Source: Cyclostephanos tholiformis
Lineage: Eukaryota > Bacillariophyta > Thalassiosirophyceae > Thalassiosirales > Thalassiosiraceae
DNA length: 12,045 nucleotides
Reading direction: 5' to 3'
Assembly (NCBI GenBank): GCA_036939975.1
Contig: JALLPB010002654.1
Span: 1-12,045, forward strand
This document shows positions 1-7,603 of this stretch, piece by piece (position 1 is the stretch's first letter; the number at the start of each line of letters is the position of its first letter). A model generated the notes under the pieces. The model was not told where the DNA came from. It ran no database searches and was given only the letters and a program-made list of their open reading frames with translations. A program made the position numbers and the translations under genes.

Positions 1-211
1 CATTTTTTCCTGCCAACCTCTGAGTGTGTCATTTTTCATTTGTCAATCAGGCTGGGGAAAATTTCGTGAGTCAACCCAAGTATATAAAAAATGAATAATT
101 TTGTGCTAAATCTAATGATTGCATTGGGGATTTCTGAAAATGACTGCATTGCATTGCAATTGTATTCCTCCTATTTTTTATTTCTTACTAATTTAGATTG
201 ATTTAGTGTCT

Positions 212-245
212 GGTGCTTAAACCCCGGAGGTGCTTAAACCTCGGC
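212..245. repeat. 17-bp tandem repeat, two copies
   Basis: GGTGCTTAAACCCCGGA at 212-228 is followed directly by GGTGCTTAAACCTCGGC at 229-245. The copies differ at two positions, one being a C/T difference. No function is apparent. Confidence 0.75.
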
Positions 246-256
246 CTATACTGTAG

Positions 257-405
257 GAGAGTGTCAGCTTTCCAATGATATCTCCTTATCGGCATTATGT
301 ACTTAATGTTTGATACATAATTTCTTTGACATCATTTTTTGACCATGGTGACATTGTGACAGACCCCCAGACCCATATACCAATGGAAAGCTGACTGAGA
401 GTGTC
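257..405. repeat. Mixed inverted/direct repeat module (left copy)
   Basis: GTCAGCTTTCCA at 263-274 is the exact reverse complement of TGGAAAGCTGAC at 384-395. GAGAGTGTC occurs in the same orientation at 257-265 and 397-405. Between the inverted arms lie two blocks that recur in reverse orientation near 3811-3856: ATATCTCCTTATC with ATTATGTAC (278-302), and the 19-mer CAGACCCCCAGACCCATAT (360-378). The module is probably a piece of a dispersed genomic repeat or a small fold-back element. Confidence 0.6.
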
Positions 406-561
406 CTCTTTCTGCAGATATAATAATATTGGTATGGTCCCAGTTGCAGTTTCTTACTAATTAAAACGGTTCAAAGTACTCTTTATTGTCATTTGATTTT
501 TCACAATTTTTGTTGGCCCACTTTTACTGAGGTTGTTGAGGGAAAAGGGGGGAATCCCCCC

Positions 562-607
562 AAAGTGTGTGGAGCAACATACAAGACATCATTGCTCTGC
601 ACACTTT
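562..607. repeat. Near-perfect 16-bp inverted repeat (hairpin)
   Basis: AAAGTGTGTGGAGCAA (562-577) and TTGCTCTGCACACTTT (592-607) are inverted repeats with a 14-base loop. Fourteen of 16 positions pair as Watson-Crick pairs. The two exceptions, in the middle, become G-U pairs if the plus strand is transcribed. Just upstream, 547-561 is G6-AAT-C6, another small stem. The position is downstream of the minus-strand transposase relic, so a 3' end structure is possible, but nothing proves it. Confidence 0.6.
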
Positions 608-1246
608 GTGTGTCTCCACTCATCTCCTCCCCATCCCTCCTCATCCATCTCTACTTACATTGTTGTAATAAAAAATATAGACTCGATTTATGAATAATAA
701 ATACTACTATTTATGCTCTACCACTAGATCTACCTAATCTTTGTAGTCAGTGGGGAACAGGGGCTCACCGTTCTCAATGGTGAGCTGAGTCACCACTGCG
801 CACACCCAAAAAACATTGCCTTGGCACAAAATGTTGTGATGGAAGACCTGGGAGAGAATCCTTCAGTTCTTCAAATGCCCATTAAGCATCTTGTGATGCA
901 CCCGCACCCGCACCTGCATCTCCCGCTTTTCCTGCATTATTGCATTTGCCAGACATTTTACCTTGTCGGTGTGTCCGGTGTACCCCTCATCCTCCTCAAC
1001 CTGCTTGCCTGGATCCAAGAACTGTCACAACACCTTATTAAATATTTTAATATTGGTGAACTTAACCACAGGGTAAGGACCCTGGATCAACACCAGGTCG
1101 CCCCCCAAAATACTAACCCTTAGCTCATAGCGGAGGGCAAACTTGCTGGTGTACTTATGAGACACGAAGATGTTCCCTTTTTTTGCTATCCCCTTTTGGG
1201 GGATGCAAAAATCCGTGCCATTGACTGTCATAAGACAATTGTTGAG

Positions 1247-1427
1247 CTGTATTTTTTTAATGTTGAAATCAATTTGCAAGGGGGGGGGCAAGGAGGGGGG
1301 AGAAAGGGGGAGAGAGGGGTGAGTCAATGATGGTGAGTGCACTTGTCAATGATGATGACAATGGCGATGCAACACAACGGCTGCTTGTTGGACAAAATAA
1401 AAAACGCACAGCAATCAAAACACTTAC
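1247..1427 (-). other. Predicted intron in the transposase relic
   Basis: On the minus strand GTAAGT (1427-1422) is a consensus 5' splice site, and the segment ends in ATACAG (1252-1247). A long C/T-rich tract lies inside it. Removing these 181 bases joins codon ..VLV directly to LNNCLM in phase 0 and restores the transposase frame, which is the main support for the call. Confidence 0.75.
1280..1319 (+). other. G-quadruplex-type motif inside the intron
   Basis: On the plus strand, G runs of 9, 6, 5 and 4 bases (1280-1288, 1295-1300, 1306-1310, 1316-1319) are separated by loops of 6, 5 and 5 bases. This satisfies the usual four-run, 1-7-base-loop rule. The other strand is the intron's polypyrimidine tract, so the simplest explanation is splicing-related C/T richness. 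Confidence 0.5.
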
Positions 1428-1815
1428 CACCAACACCTCAAGGTCTGCAAGGGCCTTGACAATGGCCCATACCCATTTACAATGGGTCTTCCGGTCAATG
1501 GTGCCATTGGATGTGCTGACAACCACACACCCCAGCCCTGCTTGGGGTACACCTTTAAAAATAAAGGGCCCAGAGGAGATGCTTTGGAAGGCCATCCTCT
1601 GGGAGGAGACTTTTGTGAATGAGCAGCTCCCATAGGATCTCAATGACCCTCTCACTCGTTCCAAAGAATTGCAAAAGAGCCGGGCCTCCACCGAGACCAA
1701 ACCATAGCAATGAGTCACTCGGTTCTGGATCTTGCGGGCAATAAGCCCAAACTTGGTCACTTGTCCTCTTCCCCAATGATGGCAGTGTTGGGGTTGAAGT
1801 GCCAGTTGGGGGCAT

Positions 1816-2300
1816 CGTTTGTCATGATTAAGGGAAGGAAGGGGGAGGGGACGGTGGCTTATTTTTTTATGAGCTGAGGAGAACTTTTTTGTGTGCTGTG
1901 TTGCATGGGAGGGAAATGCTGTTTTGCTGCAGGCAGAGTATCCATGACTGAGTTCAGTACCAGTTCCTACACTTGGTCATTTAAGTAACAAAAAAATTCA
2001 TTTTTTTAGATGCAAGTTGTTATTTCCAAACTTGCACTTTTTGGGATTAATCAAAAACTTGCACCTCGTCATGATGGAATCAGTGGCCAACATACCAGCT
2101 TTTTTGAATAATCCCCTTTTAATGCAAGTTTTCAATTAGTCCCTTTTTGGTGCAAGTACACAAAATTGCGCAAAAAATGACGTTTATTGTTACCAAGGTT
2201 GTTTATACCAAAGGAAAAAGCCTCACACACTCAACAGAATAGAGACAGCAAGCAATAGAACTCACCTCTCTCTCTCCTGCCTAATTTTTGCCTTTGCCCA
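1816..2300. promoter_or_regulatory. Divergent intergenic region between two gene relics
   Basis: These roughly 485 bases separate the starts of the minus-strand transposase and the plus-strand small acidic-protein gene, so any promoters for both must lie here. It contains the TGCAAGTT octamer array (2011-2158), a TTGCGCAA palindrome and TGACGT near 2165-2182, and a CT-rich stretch just before the ATG at 2301. No TATA box can be assigned with confidence. Confidence 0.45.
2011..2158. repeat. TGCAAGTT octamer array forming an imperfect inverted repeat
   Basis: TGCAAGTT or its complement occurs at 2011-2018, 2029-2036, 2056-2063 and 2123-2130, with a one-mismatch copy (TGCAAGTA) at 2151-2158. 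The arm 2029-2064 and the reverse complement of 2123-2158 match over most of their length, for example ACTTGCAC and GGAYTAATYRAAAACTTGCA. The spacing between paired octamers is similar in both arms. It could be a protein-binding array or the remains of a small fold-back element. Confidence 0.6.
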
Positions 2301-2510
2301 ATGCCAAGACTGGCAGCTAATCTCAATGATCCAAAGCCTTGGGGCAAAGTTGACAAGCAGCTCACCACCCTCATTGTTGAGGGCAAGATCAACATCAAGG
2401 ACACTTCTCTCCAAAATATCAAGGTGTTCCAGTGCAACTACTTTGCAACCATGACTCCAAGAATTTTTGGTGCAACTTCCACACCTTTTCATCAATGTAC
2501 AACCTCAAGA

Positions 2511-2634
2511 GGGAGAACAGCAGTGTGAGATGGCAAGGTACCAACAATGAGCTAGGTATGTTGTTTGCATTTGGGAGAACAGCAGTGTGAGATGGCAAGA
2601 TACCAACAATGAGCTAGGTAAGTTGTATGCATTT
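2511..2634 (+). repeat. 62-bp tandem duplication carrying a 5' splice site
   Basis: 2511-2572 is repeated at 2573-2634 with three mismatches in 62 bases. Each unit holds the last codons of exon 1 and a 5' splice site: GTATGT at 2556 in unit 1 and GTAAGT at 2618 in unit 2. Because 62 is not a multiple of 3, use of the second donor would add a frame that soon reaches a TGA (within GCAGTGTGA). Confidence 0.9.
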
Positions 2635-2700
2635 GATTGTCACATTGAGATTGATCTCTAACACTTCTTCTCTCCCCCCCCATCCTCTCATCAACCACAG
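2556..2700 (+). other. Predicted intron of the acidic-protein gene
   Basis: It starts GTATGT at 2556 and ends in a pyrimidine-rich tract and CACAG at 2700. Joining G2555 to A2701-T2702 makes GAT, in phase with the Asp/Glu run that follows. Reading through instead meets stops. An alternative donor, GTAAGT at 2618, is a better consensus but breaks the frame. Confidence 0.75.
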
Positions 2701-3570
2701 ATGATGATGAAGATGAAGAAGACGATGATGATGATGATGACTCCCATGCCCCTCAAGACAACTATGAAGATGACCCCCAAGGTGCCCCCAAAGACGTTCC
2801 CACCATGTCCACCAAGAAGCCCCCCACCACCGCAAAAGCCACATCCACAAAACCCGCCATCACCGCTGCCGCCAAGGTTGTGATCCTGAATGGTGGGCTC
2901 CCCCCCACACCTACCGCTTTGCCCTCACTGAGGATGGGATGACAATCTTGTTCTCACAAGGAGTAAGCAAGATGTGCTTCAACACGAAGAAGTGATTTTG
3001 GGGGGTGATGGGGATCAAATTCTCCGAGTTGTCCTCTTGTGGCTTGGCCTTTGACAATGCTGTCCAGGCCATATACCACAACAAGGTGATCCCCAATGCA
3101 GGGGGGCAGTACTGGGGGGCCTCTCAAGTGATCTGCCTTCGCAAAAAATACGCGGGGACCCCCACCATTGGCATCTACCCATACAAGATGATGCTCAAGA
3201 TCAATGGGGACCACCATTACAGCACCCTGGCACACTCCTGGGTGCAACTGGTGGTCCAGCACATCTCCAGAGTTGCACTGACCCACAGCAGGGTTATTGA
3301 CCTGTTTGGCATCCAGTCAAGCCAAGAGAGCCACAACAACCATGATCCCCCCCCCTCATCATCATCATTATCATCAGTGCAAGAGGAGCAAGAAGAGCAA
3401 GATGCTGCATGACGTTGCCAACTATGTCCCATGCCACAGCTTCATCAGCAAGGAGATGGAGCCTGATTGCAAGGGTGAATATGATGGTAGCCTGTAGGGG
3501 GGGTTCAGCTTTATAATTTATCACTGAGTAGCATATTTTTTACTACCCATAACACTCTTGCTATCATTTG

Positions 3571-3597
3571 TGTAACATAGTTACATGTAACATAGTT
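3571..3597. repeat. 12-bp direct repeat pair
   Basis: TGTAACATAGTT occurs at 3571-3582 and 3586-3597 with a 3-base spacer. A partial third copy, TGTAACA, follows at about 3605. No role is apparent. Confidence 0.6.
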
Positions 3598-3810
3598 TAA
3601 AATATGTAACAGGTTTCCCCCAACCTCACTCCAATATTGACAATTCCAACGTTTGATCATACGATATGATTTTAGGGGGGGTCTCCAAGGCAAATCCCCC
3701 TTTTTTTGCCTGATCAAGATTTTTTGTTTTGACAATGCAAGAAAGTCTGGTACAAGCAAAGCAAGGAATTCTCAATGTCAGACAAACTTTTGAGACACCC
3801 ACATTATATT

Positions 3811-3856
3811 GTACATAATGGTCTCACGGATAAGGAGATATGGGTCTGGGGGTCTG
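3811..3856. repeat. Dispersed repeat block (right copy, inverted and permuted)
   Basis: ATATGGGTCTGGGGGTCTG (3838-3856) is the exact reverse complement of the 19 bases at 360-378. GTACATAATG (3811-3820) and GATAAGGAGATAT (3829-3841) are the reverse complement of the block at 278-302. Here the two blocks abut and share the ATAT, whereas on the left they are about 57 bases apart and in the opposite relative order. So the pair is inverted and also permuted. Confidence 0.75.
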
Positions 3857-4351
3857 CGATAGTCGATTTTCCTTGGGCAAAATCTGTGCATTGGACAGGA
3901 TGCCAGGATGCACATTGAAGTGCAACATGCCCCAAATTTTGGAACTTGTAGGCTTACTGTAGGATACATGGTTTAAACAATCAAAAACAACAGTAAGTCT
4001 TGTAAATGGGAAGTTAAAGATGATAAATAGACAAAATAGCTTTTTGTATAGTTTTTACGTAGAATTTGGCTCTCTATCTCCAATCACAACCCACAAAGGT
4101 GTGCACAACCACAACATCACCATGACAAAGTGCGGAAAATTTGTCAAACCAAATCCTGCAGTTGCAATAGGAGTATTGGGTATCGCTGAACTTGTCTTGT
4201 TTAGTAGAAAACCTCATCATGCCCCCAGCAGGCTCTTTGAAGGTGTTTCATGCCCCACTGCTTTGGGTAGGGATCTGATGCACATCAAAAACCAAAATCT
4301 ACAACTTAGAAACCTGGTAGTTCATTAGCAACCTGCCATTGTCAAAAATTA

Positions 4352-4454
4352 ATTTGGCAGGAGTAATTTCACTACATCACTTTGGTGGGAACAGCAGGTT
4401 TTGAAAATTTATGGCGGGAACAGCCAGAGTTTTAAAATTTTCTTCCTGCCAAAT
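4352..4454. repeat. Small element-like repeat with 11-bp inverted ends and internal direct repeat
   Basis: ATTTGGCAGGA (4352-4362) is the exact reverse complement of TCCTGCCAAAT (4444-4454). Inside, TGGTGGGAACAGC (4383-4395) and TGGCGGGAACAGC (4412-4424) start two related units of about 28 bases, each running into a T/A-rich tail. It could be a short inverted-repeat element. No target duplication was identified. Confidence 0.5.
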
Positions 4455-5590
4455 CTCATTTTGTGACAACTTTTGGTGGGTATTTACCAAGGATTTTAAA
4501 AAATATCAAAGACCTGAAACTTTTTAAAATAATCAAATTCTGAAACTCCGGAACAACTCCCCGCCAGAAAATAATTTTGCAACCAAATTTTTGTACCCTC
4601 CCATGACAGCCACAGCCATAAGCAACACCCACCCAGCACTGGATGTAGAATGCAATGTACATGGGTTTGGGGCCTTAACCATGACCTTACAAATTGCTCA
4701 TGCTGGGCCTTACATATATTTTCCTAAAATCCACCCCCACCTGCACAAGCATAACAGTGTAAGGTTGAAACCATATTCCCATCCACTGCAAATCAAGGTG
4801 TTAAAATCCATTGTATACTTTTTGCTCAGATCAATCAGAGCAGAATGGAAAAATATAATTAATTATACCAAGACCTACACAGGAACCCATGTGAGAAGGA
4901 ATATAAGCTGATCACAGCTGTCCACCACTCTCATCTATCCACATCAATTACCCCTCATCATCTGTCCATAACCATCTTCAACTGATATTTACCCCTAAGA
5001 AAGCTGCTGCCCAAAAGCACGGCTCAATCCTGTTTGATTTATCTCACTAAAGCTTTACAAGCAGCCGAAACCCCATTGCGGTGACCAGAGCTTTCACAGC
5101 CACATCAACACAAAACCAATGCACTCCCCCCTCAACACCCTACACTAAATCACCAAAATTAATTTTTTACTAGTCTCCCTCATTTGAGACCATCCAACCA
5201 TGGCTCTTCCCACTACCACCATAGCCTTACCATGAGGTAATGACCATTGCCCCCCACAACTAGGCAACATCTAAGAGCTTGGCAAATTATCAAATCGCCA
5301 AGAAAACTTCAAATAAATCTCAATAAAGAAGGGGCGCACCCATCTCCAAATAATCCCAAGAATCTTCCACTATCTCTAGGTTCTAAATGACCCATACAAG
5401 AAAGCCCCACATTTGCAAGATTACCTGATTTCAACCATTTAAAGAAAGCTACCTCCCCCACCTTCCATCACCCAAAAGGGTCTCCGAACATGAATACTCA
5501 GTGTGGGTGTAGAGAGACGGCATTGCTCATCCTTCTGATGTTGAGCCACATCCTCTTCCCCCTCATGCACACAACAACTCTCATTAACCA
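4455..5590. other. Non-coding stretch upstream of the retrotransposon ORF1
   Basis: No recognisable gene. From about 4900 on the plus strand becomes rich in C and A and poor in G, a bias that continues into the ORF1 relic. The 3' part may therefore be the 5' untranslated leader of the LINE. The element's true 5' end cannot be fixed from this sequence. Confidence 0.4.
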
Positions 5591-7279
5591 ATGTCATCTC
5601 ATTTCCCAAGCCCCAAGGACCTCCACTCCTCAAAAACCTCTCATAATCCCACCCTACAATTGCCAATTGACATTGGCCCTTGCTCTCGAACTCCAGAAGA
5701 AACCTCCGCCACTACCACAACCTCTCTCGATATGAGCAAACCAACCAAACTACCATGGTCAGATGACAAAAACCACCCATCCATTCAAAACACTTGCACC
5801 ACCCTATTCCTTATCCAGGCATTGATTGATGGCCATCTTGACCTCCCTATGGCTGCTGAAGGATTGCTGGCCCTCATATGATAGATCACTAAAAACCAAG
5901 GAACCCACCGCATCTTGCCAGTGGTCTCAGCCGTTGAATACTCACCCCCAACCATCGATTATCTCATGTGCCCCTCAAGCACCACAATATGCTTCAACCC
6001 CTCAATCCTCAAGCATTTCTTCCTCACGGTTGACCTTTGCCCCACTCCTTAATTGCTGTGACAACCTGACCGTGCATCTCCAGTGGAATGGGTCTGCTGG
6101 GACAAGGAGCGCCAAGCAACAGAGATGGAGCTTCAGTGACAGATGGATATAGAATGGGACAAATGGCTAGCAGAGAAGAAGAAGAGGGATGAAGAGATGA
6201 AGAGATGAAGTGCAAGGAGGATTGCAAGAAGAAAGAAGAGGAAAAAATGCATAAACTAGAGAAACAAGAGAATGTGCTCGACAAGACTATGAAAGAAGTG
6301 TCAGAAGCTGTGATGGTGTCCCCAATCAAATTATTTCACTCCACCAGGACCAACTCAGGCAACAAGGACTCAATCAACCACTTATTACAATCAAGCGGGG
6401 CTATTATGGAAATTGATATAGATGAGGCAAATGCCAGGATGAGGTCGGAAATGGATCCTACTCAGCGGTCCCCCCCCCAAGATGAGTGCAAGGTTCTTGG
6501 AAGCGGTAATAAACTCTGATCAATCTATCAAGGAAATCACAAAAACCAAAAACAAGAATAAAATGCATAAAAATAAAAACTCAAGGAGGCCAGCACATCC
6601 AAACCAAAAAGCACACTGAGGATCGCCACTCCCCTCCCCCCGTGAGCTATTGTTGAAGCCTCTATCCAACTCCCGACGGAAAACACAGTCAAATGCTACA
6701 TCAATGCACTGAAAGAACTTATACGTAATGGGCAAATAGTGAATACGCATTTTGCTCTTGTCCCAATAAAGAATGGTGAAAATGAGAAGCTTATTACAGA
6801 CCCAAATGCTATCCTGGCAATTATGATGATCCTTAGCAGCAGAAACCCCTTTGAAAAACATAAGGAATGGGGCACCAATAAAAAGGACAAGGATAAAGAT
6901 GAGTTCCGAAAACCAACAATATATTTAAATACAGCAATAGCTACCAACAAGGAGCCCCCCGGGGTACTAGAGAGGATTAGCCAGGAGTGGATCAAGCAAG
7001 GTGCAAATACCTCAAAGCAAAGGAACTGCAGACTTTTGATAGCAAAACCATCTTGTCCCTCTTTAATCTGTCCATTCAATTACCAAAAAAGTGTCTCCTG
7101 GAGGAATTCAAAATGATCCTGACAGAAGCACAACTGCTAGCGAGGTTGATGGATATTGATGAGTTTGAGTGGGACCCAAAAGACCTACTGGAGTACAGCT
7201 TAGTCCCCGAGATGGAATTAAGACTGCAAGTCTCCAAGCTCCCAGGCCAAGATGTGAGCCATTTTAATATGTTAGTGTA
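5591..7279 (+). pseudogene. LINE ORF1 protein relic
   Basis: In the family, ORF1 encodes the RNA-binding or structural partner of ORF2. Frame 2 (from 5591) gives ALIDGHLDLPMAAEGLLALI, then after a TGATAG the segment HRILPVVSAVEYSPPTIDYL and VEWVCWDKERQATEMELQ. A highly charged coiled-coil-like stretch follows (about 6150-6290), where an 8-bp repeat (6188-6210) shifts the frame to 1. A C9 run (6470-6478) shifts it again for a short span. Frame 1 then resumes with KSTLRIATPLPP, a TGA at 6643, and the best-kept domain (about 6650-7279: VKCYINALKELIRNG, RISQEWIKQGAN). A last shift to frame 0 near 6985-7015 gives KAKELQTFDSKTIL, DIDEFEWDPKDL and KLPGQDVSHFN. It stops abruptly at 7280, where I would expect several hundred more residues. 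I recognise the family from diatom LINEs; the domain's biochemical function is not evident from sequence. Confidence 0.7.
6188..6210 (+). repeat. 8-bp tandem repeat causing a frameshift in ORF1
   Basis: GATGAAGA at 6188-6195 and 6196-6203 is followed by GATGAAG at 6204-6210. The reading frame of the charged region changes from 2 to 1 here, as one extra 8-base unit would cause. Confidence 0.7.
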
Positions 7280-7603
7280 AGTGTAATAAATATGTGTGAT
7301 GCAGATGGGAATAGGTTGAGTGAGAGATGGAGGGGCAGCATGGAAATAATTCACCACAAGTCTATCTTAGAAGTACTATCCAAATGCTCTAATCATTTTA
7401 GGGGGACAGGGAAGCTATTGAATGAACTTAACCAAACAGTGTCAGGGACTCCGGATGAGACTGGGACAGTGGATGTAACAATTCTGTTAAGCTTACATGA
7501 AAATAAAGAACAGCAACAGGTGATTGAAAGGGTGGAGAAAATTAGGGTTTAGGAAGCGGGGGTCCTCGACAAGGTACTGCAGGTCCATGGTACAGCTCCA
7601 AAA

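Larger units (their letters stand above)
181..462. repeat. Segment flanked by 13-bp direct repeats
   Basis: The 13-mer TTTCTTACTAATT occurs at 181-193 and again at 450-462, in the same orientation. The roughly 256 bases between them hold a 17-bp tandem repeat and a short inverted repeat. This looks like a small insertion with a target-site duplication, but 13 bp is long for a DNA transposon and the match could be chance in AT-rich DNA. No coding sequence is recognised here. Confidence 0.35.
734..1815 (-). pseudogene. DDE_Tnp_4 / Harbinger-like transposase, intron-containing, broken
   Basis: This is the relic of a cut-and-paste DNA transposase. Read on the minus strand, an N-terminal part (1815 to about 1560) ends in KHLLWALYF. 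It is followed after frame changes by LKVYPKQG and RKTHCKWVWAIVKALADL. An intron at 1427-1247 then joins in frame to LNNCLMTVNGTDF, and the frame continues through IQGPYP, EEDEGYTGH, KMLNGHLKN and CAVVTQLT to a TAG at 736-734. The pattern (VDGTDF, QGPYP, GY.GH..KVKC, a late helical region) is what I know of DDE_Tnp_4 transposases in diatoms. Damage seen: a 1-base shift at the A5 run 1557-1561, another shift near 1530-1545, and TGA stops at 1027-1025 and 865-863. Two likely catalytic Asp codons read Asn (AAT at 1222-1220 and 1054-1052). The start at 1815 is the first ATG of the open frame and is uncertain. It is divergent to the gene at 2301. The family call is firm; inactivity is near certain. 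Confidence 0.8.
2301..3412 (+). pseudogene. Small acidic protein with Trp/Arg-rich N-terminal domain, spliced, broken
   Basis: Relic of a two-exon gene from a family I connect with diatom transposon-rich DNA; its function is unknown to me. Exon 1 (2301-2555) encodes MPRLAANLNDPKPWGKVDKQ and then a region with NIKVFQCNYFA and NFWCNFHTFSSMYNL. That region looks like a small helical, possibly Myb/SANT-like DNA-binding domain (inference). Exon 2 (from 2701) opens with an Asp/Glu run, then a Pro/Thr/Lys-rich linker, then a C-terminal domain with YRFALTEDGM, FSELSSCGLAFDNAV, AGGQYWGASQVICL and WVQLVVQHISR. A Ser-rich, Glu/Gln-rich tail ends at TGA 3410-3412. Damage seen: a frameshift between about 2434 and 2450, another at the C7 run 2900-2906, and an in-frame TGA at 2993-2995 where CGA (Arg) would fit. 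Arg positions appear to have become Trp/Cys/His in NFWCNFHTF. It is divergent from the transposase and may be its partner. The gene model is good, the function is not known. Confidence 0.65.
3413..4350. other. Non-coding stretch, no gene recognised
   Basis: No conserved protein is seen in any frame. The open frames (for example 4020-4328) have no recognisable motif or biased composition. The stretch contains a near-tandem TGTAACATAGTT pair at 3571-3582 and 3586-3597, and the repeat block at 3811-3856 described separately. Confidence 0.6.

Noticed and set aside
212..245. CRISPR-like array
   Set aside because: Only two directly abutting units with no spacer, in a eukaryotic context.
493..693. 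Plus-strand open frame of 66 codons
   Set aside because: No recognisable motif; it overlaps the hairpin and lies in the downstream region of the minus-strand transposase relic.
2614..2850. Minus-strand open frame rich in His and Trp
   Set aside because: It is the mirror of the Asp/Glu run and Pro/Thr linker of the plus-strand gene; the composition comes from the GAT and CCC repeats.
4020..4328. Plus-strand open frame of 102 codons
   Set aside because: No family resemblance, no initiation or splice context, and no conserved motif; the length is within chance for this base composition.
4411..4424. E2F-like site (GGCGGGAA) as a promoter element
   Set aside because: The match is short, lies in a repeat, and no gene starts nearby.
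5439..5735. Overlapping open frames on both strands just before ORF1
   Set aside because: Neither shows known ORF1 motifs. The low-G composition reduces stops, so the open frames are weak evidence.
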